From Massilia sp. WG5 (lineage in GTDB: Bacteria; Pseudomonadota; Gammaproteobacteria; Burkholderiales; Burkholderiaceae_D): 64,000 bases of DNA. The first letter of the stretch is position 1. Each line of letters begins with the position of its first letter. Location: contig NZ_CP012640.2 in assembly GCF_001412595.2 (NCBI RefSeq), forward strand, positions 1,426,001 through 1,490,000, given 5' to 3'. Shown one piece after another: positions 37,578 through 47,228 of the stretch. Under the pieces are notes generated by a model. That model saw only the letters and a list, made by a program, of their open reading frames with translations. It was not told the origin of the DNA and searched no databases. A program made the translations under genes and the position numbers.

Positions 37578-40500
37578 AGATCCTGCGCATCGGCGGCAAG
37601 AACCTGGCCTCGCTGGCCGGCGAATTCGAGGTCGATTTCGAACGGGAGCCGCTGGTCTCCTCCGGCCTGTTCGCGATCAGCGGCCCCACCGGCGCCGGCA
37701 AGAGCACCCTGCTCGACGCCCTGTGCCTGGCCCTGTACGACGCCACGCCGCGCCTGCTCAAGGGTCCGCGCGCCGGCAACTTCCTGCCCGACGTCGGCGA
37801 CGACGTCCTGTCGGTGCAGGACCGCCGCACCCTGCTGCGGCGCGGCACCGCCGAGGCCTATGCGGAAGTCGACTTCGTCGGCAACGACGAGGGCCGCTAC
37901 CGCGCGCGCTGGAGCGTGCGCCGCTCGCGCAACCGCGCGGCCGGGGCCCTGCAGCCCGTGACCATGAGCCTGCAGCGCCTGCCCGAGCTGCAGCCGATCG
38001 GCGCCACCAAGACCGAGGTGCTGGCCGAGATCGAACGCCGCATCGGTCTCTCCTTTGAACAGTTCACGCGCTCGGTGCTGCTGGCGCAGAACGAGTTCTC
38101 GGCCTTCCTGCGCACCGACGAGAACGAGCGCGGCGAACTGCTCGAGACACTGACCGGCAGCGCGGTCTACAGCGAGATCTCGCGCCGCGCCTTCGAACGC
38201 TGGCGCCAGGAGCAGGAGGCGATGCGCCGCCTGAGCTCGCGCCTGCAGGACCAGGCCCCGCTGGCCCCCGCCGAGCGCGAGGCGGTCGAGGAACAGCATG
38301 CGGAGGCGAACCGCCAGCTCGCGGCCGTCGACGCGCGCCGCACCGCGCTCGAAGAAAGGCTGCGCTGGCACCAGGAACTGGCGCGCCTGAAGGCGGCGGA
38401 AAGCGCGGCCGACAGCGCCGTGGCCGCCGCGAACGCCGAACTGGATGCCGCCGGCGAACGCCGCCGTCGCCTGGCCACGCTCGACGCCGTGCAGCCGGCG
38501 CGGCCGTTGATGGCGGACCTGGCGCGCCTGGCCGACGAGCAGCGCCAGGTCCAGTCCCAGCTCGCCGCCGGCGACTCGGCCCTGGCGCGCGCGCTGGCGG
38601 CGCAGCAGGACGCCCAGCGCGGCCAGATCGAGGCCGAACGCAGGCTGGAAGCGGCCGAGGAAGCGCTGCGCGCGGCCGGCCCGCAACTGGACCGCGCCAA
38701 GGCCCTGGACGCGACCCTCGACACCCTGGTTCCGGCGCACGAGAAGGCACGCAGCGCGCGCAACGCCGCCGACGCGGACGCCGTGAAAGCCGAAGCCGCG
38801 CTGCAGGCCAAGGCGCAGGAACTGGCAGCCGCCCGCCAGGCGCTGCAGGCGACCGGTGCCTGGCTCGATGGACAACGCGCACTGGCCGGCCTGGCCGGCC
38901 AGTGGGACCGCTGGGAGCAGCGCCTGGCCCAGGCCGAGGAAGCCGCGCGCCTGGATGCGCGGTCGGCAAGCGCCCTGGTCGAGGCCCGCGCCGGCGCCGA
39001 ACAGGCCGCGAACGCCGCCCAGCGCACCGCCGTGGCGCTGGAATCGGCGACGGCGCTGCTGGCCACCCGCGAGCAGGCGCGCCAGGCGAGCGGCGAGGAA
39101 CTGGCCGGCATCGACGCCGACCTCCTGCGCGAGGAACGGCGCCGGCTGGACGCCCGCCGCGAAGGCCTGGCCTCGCTGGAACAGACCTGGAACGCCCTGG
39201 CGGGCGCCCGCCAGCGCCTGTCCGAGCTCGACGCCGGCACGCAGCAGGCGAGCCAGGCCCGCGCCGGCGCGCAGGAAGCGCTCGAAGCGGCGCGCGCCGC
39301 CGGCATCGCGCTCGACGCCCAGGCGGCCCAGGCCGAACGCCTGCTCAAGGGCGCCCAGCTGGCCTGCGCCGACGGCGTCGAGAGCCTGCGCGCGACCCTG
39401 GCGGACGGCGAGCCCTGCCCGGTCTGCGGCGCCGACGAGCACCCCTACCGCCACCAGGACGAGCGCCTGCACGCGGTGCTGGCGGGCCTGTCCGCGGAAG
39501 TGGCGGCGCGCCGCCGCGAGCAGCGCGACAACCTGAACCTGCAGGCCGAACAGCGCGCCGCCTTCGAGGCCGCCGGCGACCGCCTGGCGCAGCTGGGGCG
39601 CGAACGCGAAGGGCTTGCGGCCAGCGCCGCGCAACTGGACGAGGAATGGCAGGACAGCGCCCTGGCTGCGGAAGCGCCGCCGGAAGCCGCACGCCCCGCC
39701 TGGCTCGCGGCCCAGTCGGCCCAGCTGCGCGCGGACTTCCAGGCGCTCGACGCGCGCGACCAGGCCCTGGGTCGCGCCCGGCTGGCGCGCGACAGCGCCC
39801 AGCAGGCCTGGGACCAGGCCAATGCCGAGCATGCGCGGCTTCTGCAGGCGGCCCAGCAGGCCCAGTCCCAGCTGGCGAAGCTGGACGCCGACATTGCCGG
39901 CCTGGCGGCGCGCCGCGATGCCGCAGCCGCCAGCCTGGCCGCCCTGCTGGCGGAACTCGATCCGGTGCTGGCCGAGGCCTGCGGCGACGGCTGGCAAACC
40001 GGGTGGCAACGCGATCCGGCCGGCTGGCGCGCGGCGCGCGCGGCCCAGGCGCGCGAGTGGCTGGACCGCTCGGCGCAGCAGGCGCGCCTGGCGAACGGCA
40101 TCGAGACCCTGGCCGCCGGCCAGTCTGCACTGGAAGAGCGCGCCGCCCAGGCCCTGCGCCAGCGCGACGGCGCGCGCCAGGACTTCGAACGCATCGACGC
40201 GGAACTGGACGAACGGCGCCGCGAACGCGCCGTCCTGTTCGAGGGCCGCAAGGCGCTCGAGGTCGAGCAGGCCCTCGGGGCGGCGGTCGCTGTGGCGCGC
40301 CAGGGGCTGGCGGCCTGCCAGGCGGCCAGCCTGCAGGCCGCCCACGCGGAAGCCGGGGTGCGCGCCGCCCAGGCCCAGGCCCTGGGCCGCATCGCCGACC
40401 TGCAGGGGGCGTCCGCGGACGCCGCTACCCGGCTGGCGCAATGGATCGAGGACTTCGCCGGCAGCGCGCCGGAGCTGGAGCCGGTCGAGAACGAGCAGCA

Positions 40501-41353
40501 GCTGGCCGCCCTGCTGGCGGTCGGCGCCGCCCGCATTGCCCAGGAACGCGCCGCGCTGCTCGAACTCGACGCCAGGGCGCGCCAGGCGGCCGTGGTGCTG
40601 GCCGAGCGGCGTGGCCAGCGCGAGCAGCACGAGGGCCGGGCCGCCGCCGGGCCCGATGCCGCCGATGCCGAAGCGCCGGCCGATGCCGACGCCCTGGCGC
40701 GCCAGCTCGACAGCGTGCAGGCCGAACGCCGCGCCGTGCACGAAACGGCGGCCAGCCTGGCCGTGCGCATCCGCGAGGACGACGGCCGGCGCGAACGCGC
40801 GCGCTCGATGATGGACGAAATCGAGCGCCAGCGCGCCATCGAGGAACGCTGGGCCAAAATGGCGGAACTGATCGGTTCCGCCGACGGCAAGAAATTCCGC
40901 AACTACGCCCAGCAGTTCACACTGGACGTCCTGCTCGGCTACGCCAACATCCACCTGTCCCAGCTGGCGCGCCGCTACCGCCTCGAGCGCGTGGCCAGCC
41001 AGGCCGGCCCCTCGCTGGCGCTGATGGTGCGCGACCAGGACATGGGCGGCGAGATCCGCTCCGTGAACTCCTTGTCGGGCGGCGAATCCTTCCTGGTCTC
41101 GCTGGCGCTGGCGCTGGGCCTGGCCTCGCTGTCCTCGAACCGGGTGAAGGTCGAGTCGCTGTTCATCGACGAGGGCTTCGGCAGCCTGGACAGCGACACG
41201 CTCGGCGTCGCCATGGACGCGCTGGATGCGCTGCAGTCGCTGGGCCGCAAGGTCGGGGTGATTTCGCACGTGCAGGAGATGACGGAGCGGATCTCGACCA
41301 AGGTGCTGGTGCGGCCGGCGGGCGGGGGCAGCAGCGCAGTCACGGTGCAATGA
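37574..41353 (+). CDS. sbcC: Exonuclease subunit SbcC
   Basis: SMC-like ATPase subunit of SbcCD. The start MKILRIGGKNLASLAGEFEV is followed by Walker A GPTGAGKSTLL, long Ala/Arg/Glu-rich coiled coils with a zinc hook GEPCPVCGADEHPY near the centre, then the signature SGGESFLVSLALALGL and Walker B LFIDEGFGSLD. About 1,259 residues, larger than E. coli SbcC (1,048) because of longer coiled coils. It overlaps sbcD by four bases. Confidence 0.97.
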   Translation: MKILRIGGKNLASLAGEFEVDFEREPLVSSGLFAISGPTGAGKSTLLDALCLALYDATPRLLKGPRAGNFLPDVGDDVLSVQDRRTLLRRGTAEAYAEVDFVGNDEGRYRARWSVRRSRNRAAGALQPVTMSLQRLPELQPIGATKTEVLAEIERRIGLSFEQFTRSVLLAQNEFSAFLRTDENERGELLETLTGSAVYSEISRRAFERWRQEQEAMRRLSSRLQDQAPLAPAEREAVEEQHAEANRQLAAVDARRTALEERLRWHQELARLKAAESAADSAVAAANAELDAAGERRRRLATLDAVQPARPLMADLARLADEQRQVQSQLAAGDSALARALAAQQDAQRGQIEAERRLEAAEEALRAAGPQLDRAKALDATLDTLVPAHEKARSARNAADADAVKAEAALQAKAQELAAARQALQATGAWLDGQRALAGLAGQWDRWEQRLAQAEEAARLDARSASALVEARAGAEQAANAAQRTAVALESATALLATREQARQASGEELAGIDADLLREERRRLDARREGLASLEQTWNALAGARQRLSELDAGTQQASQARAGAQEALEAARAAGIALDAQAAQAERLLKGAQLACADGVESLRATLADGEPCPVCGADEHPYRHQDERLHAVLAGLSAEVAARRREQRDNLNLQAEQRAAFEAAGDRLAQLGREREGLAASAAQLDEEWQDSALAAEAPPEAARPAWLAAQSAQLRADFQALDARDQALGRARLARDSAQQAWDQANAEHARLLQAAQQAQSQLAKLDADIAGLAARRDAAAASLAALLAELDPVLAEACGDGWQTGWQRDPAGWRAARAAQAREWLDRSAQQARLANGIETLAAGQSALEERAAQALRQRDGARQDFERIDAELDERRRERAVLFEGRKALEVEQALGAAVAVARQGLAACQAASLQAAHAEAGVRAAQAQALGRIADLQGASADAATRLAQWIEDFAGSAPELEPVENEQQLAALLAVGAARIAQERAALLELDARARQAAVVLAERRGQREQHEGRAAAGPDAADAEAPADADALARQLDSVQAERRAVHETAASLAVRIREDDGRRERARSMMDEIERQRAIEERWAKMAELIGSADGKKFRNYAQQFTLDVLLGYANIHLSQLARRYRLERVASQAGPSLALMVRDQDMGGEIRSVNSLSGGESFLVSLALALGLASLSSNRVKVESLFIDEGFGSLDSDTLGVAMDALDALQSLGRKVGVISHVQEMTERISTKVLVRPAGGGSSAVTVQ

Positions 41354-41377
41354 GCGGTTCCATGATGCGCGCGATGC

Positions 41378-41383
41378 TAAAAT
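41378..41383 (+). promoter_or_regulatory. Putative -10 box upstream of the zinc-ribbon gene
   Basis: TAAAAT within GATGCTAAAATGCGCGCC, 37 bp upstream of the start codon of the small protein. No clear -35 is seen. It would allow expression independent of sbcC. Confidence 0.4.
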
Positions 41384-41420
41384 GCGCGCCTTCCCGTCGT
41401 ACTACGATCGCATCCAAATC

Positions 41421-41633
41421 ATGAACAAACCCGCCCGCTTCCTGACCTTCAAGTGCGCCAAATGCGCCAAGCCGGTCAAGCTCACGCTCCAGAAAGTCTC
41501 GGCCTGCTCGCACATCCAGCCCTACCAGGGCATCTGCGAATGCGGCGAGATCAAGCGCCACGCCACCGGCAATCCGGATGCCGTGAAGTCCTTCGTCGAG
41601 TCGAACGAACTCCACTGGCACCACCACCATTGA
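41421..41633 (+). CDS. Small cysteine-rich (zinc-ribbon-like) protein
   Basis: 70 residues. Five cysteines, C12-x2-C15, C29, C39-x-C41, and a C-terminal HWHHHH run give several possible zinc ligands. Composition is otherwise basic. No named family is recognised. It is 70 bp after sbcC and 10 bp before a methyltransferase gene, with its own candidate -10 box. It is probably cotranscribed with the methyltransferase. Confidence 0.7.
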   Translation: MNKPARFLTFKCAKCAKPVKLTLQKVSACSHIQPYQGICECGEIKRHATGNPDAVKSFVESNELHWHHHH

Positions 41634-41643
41634 TCGGACCCGC

Positions 41644-42789
41644 TTGAACACCGAACACATCCACTGGGTCGAGAACGGCGAGGAGCGCTCGGCGGCCTGG
41701 CGTTCCGAGAGCGGCTGGCCGGCGCCGAAGAAGCTCGTGCTGGCCGACGACACCATGACCGCCGACACCGCCTACCGCCTGGCGCTGGAGGGCACTGGCC
41801 TGCTGTGGCGCGGCGACTTCCAGAACGCGCGCCAGCTGCTGCAGGCGCTGGTGCGCCGGATCGAGCACAAGGGCGGCCGTAGCAAGCGTGCCAAGGCCGC
41901 CGCCAAACCAGCGACGCTGACGGAACAGTTCCACCGCCATCGCCTGGCGCAGCTGCAGCGTGCCCGCACCCTGGCCATGCTGCTGCTGCCCTTCGATGGC
42001 GATTACACGATACCGCTGCGCCGCGCGCCCGACGTGCGCGAAGCCTGCGTCGAGGCCTACGGTCCGGCCGGCGAGCCCTTCGTCGCTTCGCTGCGCGAAC
42101 TGCTGGGCGTGATCGGCGCGCACGAATGGCGCCGCAAGGGCGTGTTCATCCCGGTCCTGGACGAGCGCATCCACCCCTGGTACGGCGTGTTCTCGCCGGT
42201 GCGCGGCGAATACGTCGAGCTGGTCGCGCAGGCGCCCCTGCCCGCGGGTGCGACGCTGGCCTTCGACATCGGCGCCGGCACCGGCGTGCTGTCGGCGGTG
42301 CTGGCGCATCGCGGGCTGCAGGGCGTGATCGCAACCGACATGGACGAGCGCGCCCTCGGCTGCGCACGCGCCAACATCGAGCGCCTGGGCCTGAACGGCC
42401 AGGTCGAGGTGGTGCGCGCCGACCTGTTCCCGCAGGGCCGCGCGAACCTGATCGTCTGCAATCCGCCCTGGCTGCCGGGCAAGCCGAGTTCCTCGATCGA
42501 ATACGCGGTCTACGATCCGGACAGCCGCATGCTGCGCGGCTTCCTGGCCGGCCTGGAGGCGCATCTGCTGGAGGGCGGCGAAGGCTGGCTGATCCTGTCC
42601 GACCTGGCCGAGCACCTGGGCCTGCGTTCGCGCGAGCAGCTGCTCGGCTGGATTGCGGCTGCCGGCCTGGCGGTCGCGGGCCGGCACGACATCCGCCCCG
42701 TGCACCCGAAGGCCAGCGACCCGGACGACCCGCTGGCGGCCGCGCGCATGGCCGAACTCACCTCGCTGTGGCGGCTGGTTCCGGCCTGA
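41644..42789 (+). CDS. SAM-dependent methyltransferase (HemK/PrmB-like)
   Basis: 381 residues. AFDIGAGTGVLSAVL is the SAM-binding motif I and ANLIVCNPPWLPGKPSSS is the NPPW catalytic motif typical of glutamine or adenine N-methyltransferases. An N-terminal helical domain of about 180 residues precedes it. The apparent start is TTG and lacks a convincing ribosome site; an ATG near 41755 is possible, so the N-terminus is uncertain. Substrate unknown. Confidence 0.83.
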   Translation: MNTEHIHWVENGEERSAAWRSESGWPAPKKLVLADDTMTADTAYRLALEGTGLLWRGDFQNARQLLQALVRRIEHKGGRSKRAKAAAKPATLTEQFHRHRLAQLQRARTLAMLLLPFDGDYTIPLRRAPDVREACVEAYGPAGEPFVASLRELLGVIGAHEWRRKGVFIPVLDERIHPWYGVFSPVRGEYVELVAQAPLPAGATLAFDIGAGTGVLSAVLAHRGLQGVIATDMDERALGCARANIERLGLNGQVEVVRADLFPQGRANLIVCNPPWLPGKPSSSIEYAVYDPDSRMLRGFLAGLEAHLLEGGEGWLILSDLAEHLGLRSREQLLGWIAAAGLAVAGRHDIRPVHPKASDPDDPLAAARMAELTSLWRLVPA

Positions 42790-42803
42790 CGGGTTAGTCC
42801 GAT

Positions 42804-42832
42804 TTGCACTTCGGGGCCGGACGCGGTAGAAT
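42804..42832 (+). promoter_or_regulatory. Promoter of tRNA-fMet
   Basis: TTGCAC at 42804-42809 and TAGAAT at 42827-42832 with 17-nt spacing, 12 bp before the mature 5' end. Confidence 0.75.
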
Positions 42833-42844
42833 GGCGTTCTCAGA

Positions 42845-42921
42845 CGCGGGGTGGAGCAGTCTGGCAGCTCGTCGGGCTCATAACCCGAAGGTCACAGGTT
42901 CAAATCCTGTCCCCGCAACCA
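42845..42921 (+). tRNA. Initiator tRNA-fMet(CAT)
   Basis: 77-nt cloverleaf with CAT anticodon in GGCTCATAACCC. C at position 1 facing A at 72 and three G:C pairs in the anticodon stem identify the initiator. The CCA end is encoded. Confidence 0.97.
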
Positions 42922-42936
42922 AATACTGTACGACAG

Positions 42937-42968
42937 AAGCCCGACTCTTGAGCCGGGCTTTTGTTTTC
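42937..42968 (+). terminator. Intrinsic terminator of tRNA-fMet
   Basis: Arms AAGCCCG and CGGGCTT with a 10-nt loop, then TTGTTTTC, 15 bp downstream of the tRNA. Confidence 0.88.
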
Positions 42969-42984
42969 TGGGCCAGCGCAGCGC

Positions 42985-43224
42985 ATGAGAGACAAGAAAG
43001 ACAACGCCACCTTCGACCTGCCGGGCTTCGAGCCGGCCGCGCCAAGCGAGGCTCTTGTCCCCGAACCGAAGCGCCCCACCTCACGTGCCCGCCGTGGTAC
43101 GCTCAAGCAGGAACAGATCCCCCTGCTGAATCTGGACGAGGCGGACGCCACCGGCCTGCCGGTCTGGAAATCCGACCCCGACCTCGACCTGACCGGTTTG
43201 CCGGTCTGGAAGCCGGCGGCGTAG
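42985..43224 (+). CDS. Small protein with two TGLPVWK repeats, unknown function
   Basis: 79 residues from ATG 42985; a longer reading frame from a TTG would overlap the tRNA terminator. Proline-rich and mixed charge with no signal or membrane segment. TGLPVWK occurs twice, at residues 56-62 and 70-76, inside a near-duplicate D/LDxTGLPVWK unit. No family recognised. It is isolated between tRNA-fMet and a palindromic repeat before dbpA. Confidence 0.5.
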   Translation: MRDKKDNATFDLPGFEPAAPSEALVPEPKRPTSRARRGTLKQEQIPLLNLDEADATGLPVWKSDPDLDLTGLPVWKPAA

Positions 43225-43267
43225 GCTGCCAGTCGTTAGCTGCGCGTCGCCACGGAAGTCAACTTGG

Positions 43268-43287
43268 GTCCCCGCCTGCGCGGGGAC
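43268..43287. repeat. Palindromic repeat, GTCCCCGC type
   Basis: Perfect 8-bp arms GTCCCCGC and GCGGGGAC around CTGC. It resembles the dispersed palindromes common in betaproteobacteria; a longer relative with a CGTCGTTCCCGC arm lies at 59689-59716. Confidence 0.6.
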
Positions 43288-43331
43288 GACGTTTGCCTGT
43301 TGCTGTCCACAATTTATTTTACGGTCTATTC

Positions 43332-44741
<1,410 letters not shown>

Positions 44742-44873
44742 TGCGCGAAGCCTGAGCCGCGGTCGGATACTGCTGAGTTGTAACAGCGCGTAACAGGCGC
44801 GCACGGTTGAGCACACTGCGGGGCAGCGGACCTGTAAATCTGGCATGATTTGCTACAAATACAGGTTAGCAAA

Positions 44874-46034
44874 ATGACCAGCACACTCACTACCGGATCC
44901 GCGCAGCAGCACCTCGAAGGCCGCACCGTCAGGGACATCGTCGAACACGATCCTGTGCAGGTCAACGAGGTCTGGTGCCGCAAGATCTTTCGCCAGCTCC
45001 TGCAGTCGCTCGAGTTGCAGTACGCGATGCATATGCCGCACCGGGCGATCACGCCCGATACGGTCGTCTTCCACGACAACGGCGAACCCCTGCTGCTGCC
45101 CTCCGAACTGGCGGCGGACGGCGCCGAACAGGGCGAAGCGGCCGACCTCACCGCCCTCGCACGGGTCGTGCATTACGCGATCACCCGCGAGCTGATTCCC
45201 GCCGGGCCCCTGCGCGGCCGCGCCCCCGAAGGCTACAGTGAGTCCCTGATCACCGCGGTCGACCGCTGCATGTCGGCGAATGCGGCCGAGCGCCCGCGCA
45301 CCGTCGACGAGCTGCGCCACATCCTCGGCATCGTCTCGCTCGGCCCCTCGATGCCGGGCGCCGTGACGATCCCTGCGGCGCCCGCAATCATGCCGGCGGG
45401 CCTCGCCCCGGCGCCGGCGGCGGCGCCCGCGGCCGTCGAAGCGGATGCCCTACCCTCCTTCATGCATGCCCCGGCCGCGGCGCGGACCGGCGGGCTGACG
45501 CGCTGGCAGCGCTGGGCCATCGCGGCCGGCGGCGCCGCGGTCCTGCTGGCGATCGCGCTGGCCGTGTTCGCCGAGCTGCGCGACTCCGGCTCCTACGACC
45601 ACATCGTGCTGACCCTGCCGCAGTCCGGCGACCACGCGCAGGAGAGGCCGCGCGCCGCCGAGCCCGTACCGCCGGTCCAGGCCGAGCCGCCGCCACGCCA
45701 GGCCGACGCGAACGACGCGTCCGCCGCGCCGGCGCAGCAAGCCGGCGACGCCACGGCCGCCACGGCCGTCACCGCCGCGGCGCCCGCACCGGCGCGCCCG
45801 AACGCGCCGGTAAGCGGGGCCGCCTCCTACAAGCTGCGGATCCAGCCCTGGGGCGTCATCTACGTGGACGGCGTCGACCGCGGCGTCAGCCCGCCGGTCA
45901 AGCGCCTGAGCCTGGCGCCCGGCCGGCACACGATCCGTATCGCCAACCCGAATTTCCACGACCGCGTGCTCGAAGTCGACACCAGCGGCGGCGGCGGCCA
46001 GATCGCCGTGGACTTCAGCGACGAACCCCGGTAA
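44874..46034 (+). CDS. Pseudokinase with PEGA domain, membrane anchored
   Basis: 386 residues from ATG 44874. Residues 50-160 look like a Ser/Thr-kinase C-lobe: MPHRAITPDTVVFHDNGEPLLLP corresponds to HRDxKPxNxL, but the catalytic Asp is Ala58, the glycine-rich N-lobe is missing and no DFG is seen, so it should not phosphorylate. A Pro/Ala linker leads to one transmembrane helix near 210-235, a second Pro/Ala-rich linker, and a C-terminal PEGA domain (IQPWGVIYVDGVDRGVSPPV). The next gene, 10 bp away, encodes a TssQ-like lipoprotein, so the two are probably one unit. Role unknown. Confidence 0.8.
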   Translation: MTSTLTTGSAQQHLEGRTVRDIVEHDPVQVNEVWCRKIFRQLLQSLELQYAMHMPHRAITPDTVVFHDNGEPLLLPSELAADGAEQGEAADLTALARVVHYAITRELIPAGPLRGRAPEGYSESLITAVDRCMSANAAERPRTVDELRHILGIVSLGPSMPGAVTIPAAPAIMPAGLAPAPAAAPAAVEADALPSFMHAPAAARTGGLTRWQRWAIAAGGAAVLLAIALAVFAELRDSGSYDHIVLTLPQSGDHAQERPRAAEPVPPVQAEPPPRQADANDASAAPAQQAGDATAATAVTAAAPAPARPNAPVSGAASYKLRIQPWGVIYVDGVDRGVSPPVKRLSLAPGRHTIRIANPNFHDRVLEVDTSGGGGQIAVDFSDEPR

Positions 46035-46044
46035 GCACGCACCC

Positions 46045-46566
46045 ATGATGACCAAGCAACGACTCCACCTCCTTGTCCTCGCCACCGCCGGCGCCGTCCT
46101 CCTCGCCGGCTGCGCCGAGTTCCCCATCTTCGACCAGAAGCAGGCGCGCACGCCCTCGCATCCGAAAGCCTCGACGCCGCGCAGCGCGCCGGCGGCCGAT
46201 CGCGACCCCGGCCCGCAGCGCGAGAGCGCCAGCCGCACGCGCGACCGCGACGACGGACCGGACCCGGCCAGGGAATCCAGCGGCCTGCGCGAAGGCATCC
46301 GCCTGTATAACGAGGGAGATTTCAATGGCGCGATCCGGCGCCTGAGCCAGCGCGACGTCAACAACGGACCGCTGGCCACGCGCCTGACCGCCCTGAAATA
46401 CCAGGCCTTCAGCTATTGCGTGACCTCGCGTCCGGCCCCGTGCCGGCAAGCCTTCGACCGGGCGCTGCGCCTGGACCCGTCCTTCGACCTGGCGCCCGGC
46501 GAACACGGCCACCCGCTGTGGGGGCCGGTCTTCACCCGCGCCAAGCAGGCGGTCGCGGCGCGCTGA
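46045..46566 (+). CDS. TssQ-like T6SS-associated lipoprotein (tentative)
   Basis: 173 residues. Lipobox LAGC (Cys23) after a signal peptide; then a disordered Ser/Pro/Arg stretch and a TPR-like domain GLREGIRLYNEGDFNGAIRRL with AFSYCVTSRPAPCRQAFDRALRLDPSFDLAPGEHGHPLWG. This matches, from memory, lipoproteins annotated as TssQ, which accompany type VI secretion systems in betaproteobacteria. No tss core gene is in the window. It follows the pseudokinase-PEGA gene directly. An envelope scaffold role is inferred. Confidence 0.65.
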   Translation: MMTKQRLHLLVLATAGAVLLAGCAEFPIFDQKQARTPSHPKASTPRSAPAADRDPGPQRESASRTRDRDDGPDPARESSGLREGIRLYNEGDFNGAIRRLSQRDVNNGPLATRLTALKYQAFSYCVTSRPAPCRQAFDRALRLDPSFDLAPGEHGHPLWGPVFTRAKQAVAAR

Positions 46567-46584
46567 AGCCGCCCGGGGCGGCCG

Positions 46585-47031
46585 TCAGAACGGCAGGATC
46601 CGGCGCTGCGGCGGCCGGATATCCTTCTTCAGGAAGCCGGCCGCGAGAGGGTCGGCGACGAAGTCGAGCTTTTCGTAGAAGGCGCGGTTGTCGTCCATCG
46701 GCTGCAGCAGCACGCGCGGAATGCCCAATCCCATGCAGTGCTGCTCGATCTGCCTCATGAACCATTCGCCGACGCCGCGCCCGCGGTAGTCCGACAGGAC
46801 GATCAGGTCCGACACGAAACAGAATTGCGGCGGCGCCAGCTCCAGGCGCGCTATGCCGACCCGCTTCTTCCCCGACTCGACCGTCACCCACTGGACCAGG
46901 CCGCCCGGCTGGCCGGCCTTGTGAACGCCGGACGTGTCGCGGTTGCTCCAGCCGGCATCCTTGCGGAAGGCCAGCAGGACTTTGTCGGTCAGTGGAGCGC
47001 TCAGGGGCAGGAAACGGAGAGAAGGCTGCAT
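46585..47031 (-). CDS. GNAT family N-acetyltransferase
   Basis: 148 residues from the preferred start MQPSLRFLPLSAPLTDKVLLA. SDLIVLSDYRGRGVGEWFM is the acetyl-CoA binding motif A (RxxGxG/A), and RAFYEKLDFVADPLAAGFL is the typical motif B end. Fourteen codons further upstream are possible. It is convergent with the TssQ-like gene, 18 bp apart. The substrate cannot be inferred. Confidence 0.88.
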   Translation of the reverse strand: MQPSLRFLPLSAPLTDKVLLAFRKDAGWSNRDTSGVHKAGQPGGLVQWVTVESGKKRVGIARLELAPPQFCFVSDLIVLSDYRGRGVGEWFMRQIEQHCMGLGIPRVLLQPMDDNRAFYEKLDFVADPLAAGFLKKDIRPPQRRILPF

Positions 47032-47114
47032 GGAATGGTCATGATCAATTTCTTCCAGCTTAACTCGCACCATAAGTACATGCGAGCAAATGTATGTAAA
47101 GCAGGCAGGCGATT

Positions 47115-47131
47115 TGTAAGTAAATGTTACA
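47115..47131. promoter_or_regulatory. Inverted repeat TGTAA-N7-TTACA
   Basis: Perfect 5-bp half-sites in an AT-rich 197-bp divergent gap between the GNAT gene and the GMC oxidoreductase. It may be an operator of either gene. No regulator is assigned. Confidence 0.35.
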
Positions 47132-47228
47132 TACTGTCTTTACTGTATTGACAATCGACGGCGGCTGCCTGCACAGGCGCCGGCCTCGGTGGTAGCATGC
47201 GGAACCCCGACCCAGCACAGCCGAACGC

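Noticed and set aside
37277..41350. A 1,357-residue open frame on the minus strand opposite sbcC
   Set aside because: It is the antisense shadow of the GC-rich sbcC gene, whose product has all the SbcC motifs. The antisense protein is low complexity with no domain.
44840..44860. A sigma-54-like box (TGGCATGATTTGCTA) before the pseudokinase gene
   Set aside because: The GG to GC spacing is 10 bp, not the required 12 bp, so it does not fit sigma-54 recognition.
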